A DNA stretch of 64,000 bases from Prostheceraeus crozeri (taxonomy: Eukaryota; Platyhelminthes; Polycladida; Euryleptidae): contig CAJQUW010009257.1 of assembly GCA_907163375.1 (NCBI GenBank), forward strand, positions 248,001-312,000, given 5' to 3'. Both the position numbers and the translations under genes were made by a program. Within the stretch, counting starts at the first letter, position 1, and every line of letters starts with the position of its first letter. Shown in pieces: positions 47,547-58,400 of this stretch. The notes under the pieces are model-generated. The model worked only from the letters and a program-made list of their open reading frames with translations. It ran no database searches and had not been told where the DNA came from.

Positions 47547-49530
47547 CAGTGGCGTATCCAAGGGGGGGACACGGGGGAATGTCCCCCCCCCTCTGAGAGA
47601 TATGATTTTAACACATGAAGAAGAAGGAATAAGGAGTGCACAATCAAACATACATTCTCACATTCTTGAGTTAGTGCTTGATTTGGAGCTTGATCTTGTG
47701 GAGTCTTGTGTCAGATTGTGACGTTGCTTCGATAGCCATTGCCGATAGCGCCGAAAGCCGATAACACAAAAACAAACCAGCAGTGGCGCAGCGTGCGTAC
47801 TTGTTCCACGTATTCAGTGAATACCTGAATATATTCCACTGTGTACTGTTAACTTAATGAATCATATCTATTAATAAATAGCTTTTTGTTTTAAATAATT
47901 TTGGTCTTTTGAAAAACAAAAAAAAAAAAAAGAAATCTCATTTATTATTAATACAGAATTGATTTAAAGGCTCATTAATTGCATCAATCAATAGCTATTT
48001 GGTCTTTGTATGTCTTTGTCTTTCTTTTTCTTTTCCTTTGCTCTAAACTTTCCGAACGTGTTCCATCACCATGTCCTTGATTTCAATCACCCTCCTCGAC
48101 AGTTTCTTTGTTCTTCTATCTCATTCTTATAGCATTTTATTGACTTGACCATCTGAAACTATGACTGTGAGTATTCCAATCGTTGAATGAATTCTCATCT
48201 ATTCATTCGTAATATAACATCATTCATAGGATAATCGTGTTACAATTCACTCAATTCGGACTCACAAGACAATAACTTTTTTCGAACCCCAGCCTAAGAA
48301 ATTCATTTTGTGGCAGGCCATGGAAGAAGTTCAACATGTAACTGACATCTTCAGGTCTTGGGAAACTGACATCTTCAGGGTCATAATGAATTACGCAGAA
48401 GCGATACAGCTGAATCCTGCAGATTCATTCGAAAGCTGCAGAAAGATTCAAAGACGAACGACTGACATCAAAGGCGATCGAAAACGTTCGACCGAAATCA
48501 AAATAATCGAAATCGATCTGATTATTACAGAAAAGCTACATGGTTTCCTTTGGTTGATGCAATCATCTCACAGTATCACGAACGTTCTTCAGTATCCTTT
48601 CAAAAACTGCCCTATCTATGTCAAACTTCAAACCAGATCGAGTTGCCGATGTCATGCAAATAAGATATGACTTCATATATTGAAAATAATAAACTGTAAC
48701 TTGAATTCTAAGAATGGAATCGTTGATGGAATTAACGATATGGCAGCGAAAAATGAATTCAATTCCTAAACAAATCGCGAATGATGGCATTCTTGTGGAA
48801 GTCCTGAATTCCCTATCGCTGATTAAGTCCCTAATATTGTAATTCTTGAAAAGTTACCTAATATCTCCCAGTAACTCGCAGTGCTTCAGAGCGGTCGTTC
48901 CAGCTTCATCTTTCAAAGTAAAACGTACCTCCGATCAAGGAATGAGTGAAGCAACAATCGTCAATTGACTTTGCTGGCATACACAAACACATAGGATGAC
49001 TTTGCTGGCAATACACCAAGACATTCCAATGGAGGAAAGACACTCACGACTCAAATTGTAATTATAATACTTTAACTTAAAAGCTTCACGTCGTAAATTA
49101 AATTGTAATACGTTAAGTGAAAAAAACGTTTTTTGCTCGTAAAAGTATATTGGTAAAGCCAAAAATATTTTGTTTTTTTTAGCTCAGGTTCTGATAAAAA
49201 GATTCTTGCATCTGAGATATATTGTAGAATACATGTAACACTGTCACGATAATATAACTGTTGTTTACAGAAGATGCTACGTGTACCAATATTACTGTTG
49301 AAATCAATTTTATTTATTACGGGTATATAAATGTGGGTTCATAAAAAATCAGGATTAGCGAAAATGATTATGAAAAATGAGATTAAATTAATCGAAATAT
49401 TTACGCGAAAATGAATAAATAATTATGATTATTATATTTATTTATATTAAATATGCTGATGCTTCTATGTAGGCCAAAAAATCTATTATTAATTTTGTAC
49501 CCCCCCTTTAATCTTCGGTGATACGCCCTG
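47547..49530. mobile_element. hAT-type element inserted in the Gypsy element
   Basis: Perfect 8-bp copies of ACGGTGAC flank it (47539-47546 and 49531-49538). The left end is CAGTGGCGTATCC and the reverse complement of the right end is CAGGGCGTATCACC, short imperfect inverted repeats of the kind also seen at 11540-12638. A C-run and G-run lie just inside the left end. Inside, an open frame at 48308-48670 has no motif I can name, so the 1984-bp element looks non-autonomous or heavily decayed. Its perfect duplication and its position inside a young LTR element make it the youngest layer of the nest. Confidence 0.85.
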
Positions 49531-50544
49531 ACGGTGACCTCTCTTTTTGCAATATTTGCATTCTATTGCTTTTCCTGTCAGTTTCTTTATATCACTCACA
49601 ACAGGTGGTGATGTAATAATTTCGTGTTCCCCTTTATTGAAAATTTTCTGGGGCTTCTGGTCTGCCAATTTGTGAGTCAAATCATACTGATCTGCCGCTC
49701 TTGCGGCATCTTGCAGACTAGTTAAATTTCTCTCATTGAGATACGCTCTGATGTTGGTTCCAGTACAATTTTTGAACTGCTCTATAAGGATAATCTGTCT
49801 TAAAGAATCAAATGTTTGAACATTTGCTGAAGAGCACCATTTATCAAAAAGAATTTCTTGCTCTTTTGCGAAATCGAGATAACTACTTCCTACATCTTTT
49901 CTTTTGTTTCTGAATTTTTGACGATAGGCTTCAGGAACCTTTTCGTAAGCTTGTAGTATCTCTAATTTTACGACATCATAATCCTTAGCGCTGAAATCTG
50001 ACAACGCAACGTAGACTTTTTGAGCCTTTCCAGTGAGAGCTGTCTGTAGCAATAAGGGCCATTTTTCTTTTGGCCATTTTGAAGCAATAGCTACACGTTC
50101 AAAATTTTGGAAAAATATTTCAACGTCATTTTCGTTAAATTTAGGAACCAATCGAATTTGTGTAGCCAAATCTACATCAGAATTTTTAGAAGCGTATGCG
50201 TGTTCGAGTCTCAGTTTTTCCAATGTTAATTGCTGCTGCATTTTCATTTCCTCAAGTTTCAATTTAAACTCTTGCTCAATACGAATTTTTTCAAGTTCAA
50301 GAATATGCCTTTCATTTTTGCTTTGATCGGAATCGTTAGTAGTGCTACTGTTTTCTGAATTTGTTTCGCCAATATTGAAATGAGTCATTAAAGCGTTAAT
50401 AATCATGTCTTTGCGCATCGATACGGTTACTTCAATGTCAAAATGTTTACTAACTTCAATTAATCGAGCCTTAGTACAAGACCTAATCTGATCGACAGTA
50501 GGATTTTCTTGAATTTGTTTGATTAACTCTTCAACAGAATCCAT
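49489..50544 (-). CDS. gag: Gypsy gag with SCAN-like capsid region
   Basis: The frame encodes the structural protein of the retrotransposon. It has an N-terminal helical part, a coiled-coil-like stretch rich in E, K and L (about residues 75-115), then a capsid region (FNENDVEIFFQNFERVA, later EAYRQKFRNKRKD and ADQYDLTHK) resembling the SCAN domain. A zinc-knuckle start CKYCKKRGH lies near the end. The last residues are read from the inserted hAT element, so the natural end is displaced. The SCAN domain of vertebrate zinc-finger proteins is reported to derive from a Gmr1-like gag, which fits the pol order. Confidence 0.82.
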   Translation of the reverse strand: MDSVEELIKQIQENPTVDQIRSCTKARLIEVSKHFDIEVTVSMRKDMIINALMTHFNIGETNSENSSTTNDSDQSKNERHILELEKIRIEQEFKLKLEEMKMQQQLTLEKLRLEHAYASKNSDVDLATQIRLVPKFNENDVEIFFQNFERVAIASKWPKEKWPLLLQTALTGKAQKVYVALSDFSAKDYDVVKLEILQAYEKVPEAYRQKFRNKRKDVGSSYLDFAKEQEILFDKWCSSANVQTFDSLRQIILIEQFKNCTGTNIRAYLNERNLTSLQDAARAADQYDLTHKLADQKPQKIFNKGEHEIITSPPVVSDIKKLTGKAIECKYCKKRGHRQGVSPKIKGGVQN

Positions 50545-50683
50545 TTTTAAGGATGTTAGTAAAAATACACTTAGAAGCGAGAGTAATTTCTTAAGTTACA
50601 AACTTGACGCAACTGACGAATGATATAAACTTAAAATACTAATAGCTTACTCAAACACTACCACGCTCAGGACTATCGATCCT

Positions 50684-50701
50684 ATCCCGGCTGAGCCCCC
50701 A
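50684..50701 (-). other. Primer-binding site resembling tRNA-Pro
   Basis: Next to the 5' LTR on the minus strand, TGGGGGCTCAGCCGGGAT would pair with a tRNA 3' end. It matches the proline tRNA primer site used by many retroelements at 16 of 18 positions. Four bases separate it from the LTR. Confidence 0.65.
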
Positions 50702-50705
50702 ATTA

Positions 50706-51227
50706 TGTTATGACTTATACTTTTATTGAAGGACAAAAACATACGTTCCCCGATGACAGGGTCCAGTGGTACAAGCAATAACACAAAGCAGCCCTTAAAA
50801 GGGCAAGTTAGGCGTTCACAGTTCGTAATGCAGCGACAGTTCGGTACTTGACAGCAGCAGGCTTGACTGAGACAACGGGAGAGAGAATGAGAGCGCGCCG
50901 GTCCTCCAGGGCCAGTTTGTGCGCTGGGCGTGTTGGTGCGTCTTGGCTTGTCGGCGTTGCCGCTCAATCAGCCACGCTAAGAGAAATACGCCGGTTCTCG
51001 TCTCACGATACGCTAGATTTTGGGCGTCGAGCGCTCTTGGCCGGCGTTTTTAAAGTCAGTTGAGAGGGCAACAATCAATGTCATCACAGTGTCTTTCGTT
51101 GCGGCATGGGCAAGGCTCCGCGCGCGGGAGTATGGAGAGGAAACTTCACTTGTCCTTCGTTGCGGTAGGTAAAAATGATGACGCAGCAGATAATTGAAAG
51201 GAGAGAGAGAAATGAGAATGCGTCACA
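50706..51227 (-). repeat. 5' LTR of the Gypsy element
   Basis: 522 bp, the same sequence as 43309-43830 as far as can be seen by eye. Transcription would start here and run toward lower coordinates. Confidence 0.93.
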
Positions 51228-51231
51228 GTAT

Positions 51232-52024
51232 TTTCAATTAGAAGAACCACGAGCGAATTTTTCACAAACATGCAGCTCCTTCGTTAATTTCAAATTAAGT
51301 CGGTAGTCTCTTTCAGACCGCTAACTAATTCTAACATAAACATACATTGCCCAAGTTTATGCACATAACAAGTCAATAACATGCATATTATCGTCGTGAA
51401 GCACTATATCATGGCTCCATTCACACCGAGTAGCCTATATTAATATGAAAATTCAACTATCTGTAATTAATATTCTGACCTTTATCATTCAAGCCCCCTT
51501 CTTGACTTATATACTTGTTATATAAGCCTTATCTATCTACGCAATGTACGCCTATCGCTTTACACAATGAAAAATATGGATACAAAACGTGAGAAAATAA
51601 AATAGAAGTGCAGCCAGACTTCAAAATTCTATTCTGAATCTCAATCCGGACGCATAGAAGAAGGGCTAAAACCCGAACTTCTAGATGGGCTGCGTTTGAC
51701 ATATTTGCAAGCCCCTTGCTAATCCTAATGTTGGTTTAGAGATTGTGATAAGTTTGAGACTTATTCAGTGACAAAAATTTGAGAGGATGACATCCACACT
51801 TGTCTTCCGATATTCCAATAGACTTCGGTGTCAAATTTCTTATCTCTAGTATAAACAGCTTCTTGTTAACCCCACGCCGTTAATGAGCTGCATTGTAAGT
51901 GGGACCAAAACACATGTTTGTTGATTGTAACTGTCATTGCCCTGTCGGTGGATTTTACAGAGAAGCATAAAGCACTGGAGAGAATGAATGATAAAACTGA
52001 CGTAGCACAGGAGAGAATGCACCC
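51232..52024. other. Right arm of the piggyBac-like element, no gene seen
   Basis: No coding domain is visible. Near the right end, CATTCTCTCC motifs resemble CATTCTCC next to the palindromes at the opposite end, which supports common ownership of the two arms. Confidence 0.45.
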
Positions 52025-52044
52025 ATGGCTAGTATACTTACCAT
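52025..52044. repeat. Degenerate copy of the palindrome at the opposite end
   Basis: ATGGCTAGTATACTTACCAT directly abuts the right terminal repeat and matches the left-end palindrome apart from a few central positions. Its presence at both ends supports treating 34964-52058 as one element. Confidence 0.6.
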
Positions 52045-52061
52045 CAGCAGCGAAAGGGTTA

Positions 52062-52165
52062 AAAGTTCTGGCAGTCTCTTCAACACTATGATGCTTAACA
52101 AAATCTATAGCTGCAGTTTTCTCACAGATCGTGTACTGTCTTCGCTTTGCTGACATCACTGTCAC
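52062..52165 (-). pseudogene. Pogo/Tigger transposase, N-terminal part
   Basis: The minus strand from 52165 encodes MTVMSAKRRQYTICEKTAAI followed by DFVKHHSVEETARTF, a helix-turn-helix start typical of this transposase group. Coding then meets TTAA (52059-52062) and the piggyBac-like end. The matching continuation (KVDGKQIREW) lies at 34960 beyond the other end of that insertion, which shows that the two pieces were one gene. Confidence 0.82.
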
Positions 52166-52430
52166 CCCTTACTGTCCAGAATGAAATGATGCCCATCTCA
52201 TTCGTAAGGCAAGACATGAGAACAAATGAGTCATCAGTTAATCAAGTTGACGACAGTATCCATGTTACGACCTGCGACTGCATACTGCATTACAATGAAT
52301 AAAACTTTTCTATTTATACCCGGCTTCTATTGGAGGCCCGGCTTCTATTTTTTCTAGTACCGTTTACCCCGGCTTCTATTGGAGGCCGACTACTATTAGA
52401 GGCTCGGCTTCAAAAAGAGTAAATACGGTA

Positions 52431-55400
52431 CTCTTATTTACAACTGCGTTTTGCAAAGCATTTGAAAACGTAGAATGTAGACTATTATTTGTTGCAATTT
52501 GGACGTTGTTTTTAGACATATATAAAATTTCTTGATTCATTACTAAAATGCGTTTTAGTTCTGAAATTACTAAAAAGGGACAATGAAAGGGAATATTTGT
52601 TGCTCGCTTACAAATATTTTCAAATTCATGCAATATCAGCTGATTTTCACTGGCTTCGCTGTACACAAAGTAAAAATGCGTCTATTTCTTATCTAGCCCT
52701 TTATAATATCAAATATCTTTGGACAGGCTACATATGTAGTCTGCTGGGGGGGGGGAACATGTGAAATTACATGATAGTTTGTTTAAATCAACAAAATTGG
52801 TTGGAAATATTCATAGCAAATGGTAGCGGGAGTTCTTTGGACATGAGATTTTGTTGAAATTGGAGCTGAACATCATGATTTATATTGAAATGCAACTCAC
52901 AGAACTACATGCCGCATGTTGTCTGGTGATCTGATGAAGGTTAAGGAAACAGACCCCTACTTTCCTCTGATTATTCACCATAAATGATATTTGTAATACT
53001 AATAATTTCAAATTATTTTATCTAAAGACAATTAAGTAAAAAAGGTAAAATCGAATCCACTCACGTTGTATGGAGCAATGCTGTTCTTGAATATTCTCGT
53101 TGTTAGAATAATGCGCAATGAGCGTGGAAAATTTGCTAAATTTATTAATTAAAAAATAATTTAATTATTATTATAAATACACCACGATCATGACACTTCA
53201 GACTTCAGCTTTCCCCCTCAAAATATAGCTCTTGGTAGTCTCGTGATGCAGTTTAAGAATCTAAATAAGACAATCTCAGCCTAGATGTGCATCATACCAT
53301 CACGTCCTTCGTGTCAATGTAAATTTATCCATTTCGAGAATCTTCCAAATATTATGCTAGCAATGCGAATGAATGCATGCCTGATATACTTATACAGATG
53401 TAGAAATTCAATATCATATCAACATGAATCTAGATTTTGTCTTTTTACATGATTTCACGAGATTCTGGCAATGACTCCTTCAAAGTTTGAACGTAAAATG
53501 ACTTTAGAGAAAATATTACATTTACAGCCTGAGTTCTTAGAAAATTATTTGCGAATTCTTGAAATTTCAGATGTCGGATATTTTAATTACTTGCAATTGG
53601 AATTCTGTTCTCCTGAATTTTTGGATGTCTGTTCTCTTTAAAGCGTCACAGATTTCATTAGTGAATTTGATAAAAAAGTGTGTATAATGGTGTCTGATGG
53701 TCCTCAGTGAATGGCTCGAGAGTTGTTAATAAGCTATTTCAACGGAACTGGAAATCAATTTTTGCAAAAATTGTTGGATTTGGACAATTAATTGAAATTT
53801 GAAATTTGTCTGGTTTAAAAAGCATTTCTTTCGGAGTTCCAAAAAAATAGAAGAGAAATAGATAGGCTATTTTCACCTGAGCCAGTCGATGAATGCAGCA
53901 ATGCACGAGTATACCGTTGTCATATAATTTTAAGTGGCTTAGAATGTTATTAGATTCTCATGAAATTTCAATCGTCCTCATGAGGACTGAGGTAGCGTTC
54001 TCATAAATTTGTACAAAATTCAAACAATGGTAAAGCCCTTACTAATCTAACTTTCTAATAGACTAGACAGATCAACCATAAACTAAAAATTAAAAGTATG
54101 AAATTTATAGCATGGTTTCTTTTCATCCAGTCTCAGAAAAGTAGCTCGAAAAAGTGTCACATGTCGATTTTTAAAACTCTGGGCTTCTATTTGGAGTCAA
54201 TATTTTCTCACAAAATGGATGAAAACTAAATTGATGCCCATGCACTCTGTCATCGGTTTTCTTGAAAACCACATGGTTTTTTCGAACCTTTTGGCTTCTT
54301 AAGAAAGTCATTGGTTCACAGCAAGCTTTACCAGAAAATCAAAGTTTGTATTCTTGTCCTGTGGTTCCAGCGAATTTCGGTTTACTAGTTATTGGTTTCC
54401 AAATAATTAGACTGATTTTTCTAGAAAAACAAATTTAGCTTTTGGAGCCGAAAATTTGAATTTGGCTCTAGAAAGTCAGATTTGGTTTGGTCTCTATTGG
54501 TTTTCTTGAAAATCAAATTTTATGGGTTCTCTAGACAACTAAAATTGGGTTTCCAATTCGACAAAGCAAATTTGACATTTTACTTCAACTTGGAAAAATC
54601 ACAAAAACAAGTTGCTTGAGAAACCGTTTTTTTCAGTGTAGGCTTTCAAACGGAAAAATGTGGTAATTTTCGCGTGGAAAAATGTGGAAAAAACGACTGT
54701 TGATAGAATCATTCAAGCATAACATATTTTCCAGACTGCTGCATATTTTTATTCTCACCATCATTGTTGTAACGTTGTAATGTTCGTTTACATAAATGAC
54801 TTGTACTTTCATGTTTGTGGGCAATAAGTCATAAAAAAAGCTCATAGACAATCATAAACAATGTTCACAAACAAAGTTTTTGTAGAACTCTTTTCTAGTT
54901 TTCCAGCTTCATCTCGTAATTCTACATCAATTGACGAAGGAGAATTGTCTTCATCACTGAGATCCTATATTTATAATTCTATATTTTATGCAAATTTTTG
55001 ATGAATTCTTCATGACTTTTATCAACTTGATCACTTTGACCGTCATTACAAATATAAAGAGAAACAGCTATAATGTTACATCAAAGACACATGAAAAAAT
55101 CCAAATGTTGAAAATGCTATGAAGAAATGATGGAAACTTTTTACGTGTACTTCATGGATTAACGATGTCGATACAAACTCGCATCAGTGAACTATTAGGT
55201 CTAGCCAGGCCCCAGTCATCCGCTTCGATACGTGATAATTAGAGTTTGATGTCCGTACAATATACATAGATGCCAATGCCATAAGCTCAATAATTTGAAA
55301 ATTCACTCTTACAAATCACTATTAAAATAGGTATGAGTAAATGCATGACGTTTCAAGAGTCAGCTGCTTCATTCTCAAGTGGAAAGTGAAGGACAGATTA

Positions 55401-58400
55401 ATGTGCTGGGCAATGTTTGGTATCAGCACTGAACACAATTTACAATTCTCGTAGGTGTCAGGAAATCGAGTTGAAAGAAACTTCTTTTGACATTAAGAAC
55501 ATCTACATTGTTGACATTTTTGATAAAAGAAAATTTGATTACTCTGAAAATCTAGAATGGGAAGAACGAAATACAACTTGTAATTTTGGCATAACCAGAG
55601 GAAAGACAAAGGCTAGCCAACGCATATCCTTCATTGAAGGAGGAAATGGATGTCTTGTGGTCATTTACGTGTATACTAAAAGAACAGGATAATGGTGTCA
55701 TTCTCGGCGGCCGAGTCTCGGCCCAATAATTATCATTGACCAAAGAACAACACTTTTGTATTCCGGTTTCCATCTATCAACTCAAGATAAAAAGAGGCTA
55801 TGAGAATGAATAATACAGCCAACAATAAAGTGCTCCGAGTATCGAATTCCAGATCCCTGCTCACAGGTGATTTTCAAAGGCGTACAGCTACCGGTTCTAC
55901 TTCGGCGCTTCGGCGATGGCAGCGTTTTGATTGCCATGCAGAGATACCTGAATATGTGCCATTCAAACAATGATGCACTGTCCTTCTATCATCCCATAAA
56001 TCGTGTATAAATTCGTAGTCGACACGTATTTCGACGCAGTCGACTGCAATCCTCGTGTTCCCGGAGGATTTTGCAAATCTCAAAATACCGGGGAGTCTCT
56101 TCACTTTTTCATTCAGTAGCATCTCAGCAGTTTTTTATTAACCTGTTCGACCTATCGTCATCACTAGGCCTATTGGTGCGCATAGCTATTAATCAGCAAA
56201 ATACTTAGATTAGCTAATTAAGCTTCATGTAGAAATCGACCGATGACTTCAGTAATTTTTTGAGTGATTGTCAAACATAAAATAAATTGTCAAGCACCCT
56301 TGTAAGTTTTGTCCATGAAAATATATTTAGCAATGTGCCCGCAATTGAAGCCATGGATACACCGGTAGCTGCTGGTAGAATGTTAGCAAACATAGTTTCA
56401 ATGAAAAGGTCCTAATGTTGCGTGTTACGTCTTCAATAGATTAATGACCAGTAAACTATTCATATCCACGATGAACTTTCGAACGCGAGGTAGCAGTTAA
56501 ACACGCATAACATGTAACACTATAAAAGGGATGAAATGGCATAGACTATTATAAAATGTGAATGTAACTGTCGAAACGCAGAAGTTGAAAAATGTTCAAC
56601 TGGAGACAATCTGACGCCGTTGTGCGATAATTTTTTGCACGGTTAGCCTACATGTATATGTTGGCGTTTCACACGACGTTCAAAACACAACACGCAATAC
56701 GTAGGTGATGTGATGCCGCCTTTACGTGTGATTTAACTGAAAAGCTAAGAAGAACGCCACCAGCGTTCCGATAAACGATATTTATTGCAGCAGATATTCA
56801 TCAAGGTCATGCAACCGGCTAAAAGTAGAAACAATATTTACAAACTGCTAGTTACAGATACAAAAGCGAAGATGAAAGGCAATAATAACAGCAATAAAGA
56901 GAATAATAACAATAATAATGAGATTAATTTCAATTTGTGATGAATGGATATCCTAGGAGATTCATTGACAGAACATTTCATTGTTTCAAACAAGGAAATG
57001 CAAAATGCTGAGTATACAGATCTTACACATCGAAAAGTGATCATCAAATGTCCTCACGATGATGAGGAGTCCAAGAGGAAATCCCATGCATTCTTCAGGC
57101 GCATAGATGTTATGGAGTTTGTCAAACAATGGTTTAATGGTGGCAAACTTCTGAAGAAGATTTCTCTCCCTCCATGAGAAAGATAACAGTGCAAACCTCA
57201 TTGCAAGTTTTGTGCAATATGTAGGCTACTCGGTCAAATTTGTGCAGCATCAAAAATTCCATAAACAGAAAGAGATGTTGCCTCCGTAAGCTAATTTACA
57301 TCAGACAAACTAAGCGAAGCATTAACTCTCGCATTAGATGAAAGTTGATACTGTATCGCAGCAGTAGACTGCTGCGAGCTACCATTTCAGTTGTCATCCT
57401 GAGTCAAATGTTTTTTTTTGAATGAGATGTTCTGCATAGTTGTGTCGAAACCTGTCACAAGCGCGCGTCTGGCATTGGAATCTATGTACATCAGGAAGTC
57501 TGACCCAGGCCCTCACTTGTTCTCGAGGAAGAGAAGTACTTTTCCGCTGTGAAATCTGATCTGAAGTAAGACTCCATTAAAGTTTTCAATAATTATTTCA
57601 TAATTGTTTTCAATTAGAAGCAGACAAAGTGTGCAGAAAACACATTTCCTTGATTATTTTAAGTTTTTGCTTATAGAACGGTATTCAATTTTATTTCGAA
57701 GTACTATATGAAGTATAGACTATAGATACCTATTATAGTTATACCTAGTTACTACCGTTTATCTAAACTATTGAATGTCAGATGCTGGTCTGTATTGAGA
57801 CTGTAACATTGGCAGAGGATTATGGTTGTAATTGTCATCAAACAGTAAAAAAAGCAGCAGAAGTGGGCAATGGTGATGCGTAGGCCTAATATAAAGTAAA
57901 CACAGTAGTTATATTTTTAGATATCAGAATGAACATTGTCATGACTGCAAAGCTGAGTATCAAATATTTACGTAAATAAAATTAGGGTGCTTGGATGTTT
58001 GTATGAATTTTCATGGTGGAATTCAAATCAATTCTGTTCCACAATTTAGAATAACGAAAATCCAGTAACTAGGGTTAATGAATGATGCAATTTATCAGCA
58101 GACATATGCAGCTGGGAAACTCCCTTGGGGCCAACTCTGGTTAATGCTTCCTTAGCAAATCTCGAACATAAATGATGTGCATTATAGCCTGCTTTTTTAC
58201 CGGTGAACATGCAAATTTACTTCACAGGCTTTTGTATATTCAACATACATGTAATTACTTGCGTTTACTTCGAGGATGGAGGTAACAAAGAATTTCCTTC
58301 TTTGTTGCACTACTTGGTCTTCTTCTAAATTTAAATGTTTTATGTTCTCGTAAATGGAAAAGCACTTCTTGTCTTGGGCATGTTACATTTTGCTTACAAT

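Larger units (their letters stand above)
43309..51227 (-). mobile_element. Ty3/Gypsy LTR retrotransposon, Gmr1-like, carrying a hAT insertion
   Basis: Two direct 522-bp LTRs (TG to CA) bound the element, with the 4-bp target duplication GTAT at 43305-43308 and 51228-51231. It reads on the minus strand: 5' LTR, primer-binding site, gag, pol, 3' LTR. The pol order is protease, integrase, reverse transcriptase, RNase H, the reverse of most Gypsy elements and typical of the Gmr1 group. The LTRs look identical by eye, so insertion was recent on an evolutionary scale. A 1984-bp hAT-type element lies between gag and pol, so this copy is broken. Without it the element would be about 5.9 kb. Confidence 0.9.
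34964..52058. mobile_element. piggyBac-like element with TTAA target duplication, itself invaded
   Basis: The left end, CCCTTTCGCTGCTGA, and the reverse complement of the right end, CCCTTTCGCTGCTGA, are identical inverted repeats, each bordered by TTAA (34960-34963 and 52059-52062). TTAA duplication and CCC-starting ends are marks of the piggyBac superfamily. The insertion point is inside the pogo transposase: taking the two flanks with one TTAA gives the codons ACT TTT AAA GTT, so the original gene reads on exactly. A partial piggyBac transposase lies inside at 40912-41787. Gross length is 17,095 bp; about 9.2 kb remain after subtracting the Gypsy element. That is long for the group, so further unrecognised insertions are likely. 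Confidence 0.78.
33511..52428 (-). mobile_element. Pogo/Tigger-type DNA transposon, split by a piggyBac-like insertion
   Basis: The left end, CCGTATTTTCTCTAATTGAA, and the reverse complement of the right end, CCGTATTTACTCTTTTTGAA, are inverted repeats, each flanked by TA (33509-33510 and 52429-52430). Both ends continue with several copies of CCGGCTTCTATT and CCCCGGCTTC, the sub-terminal repeats. The transposase lies on the minus strand. Its first 35 or so codons are near 52062-52165 and the rest at 33696-34960, because a 17.1-kb piggyBac-like element sits between them with TTAA on both sides. Without that insertion the element would be about 1.8 kb, normal for this group. It is the oldest layer of the nest. 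Confidence 0.85.

Noticed and set aside
54180-54600. Tandem repeat array
   Set aside because: Phrases around TTGGTTTTCTTGAAAATC recur loosely, but no constant period can be seen, so it is mentioned only as possible old repeat.
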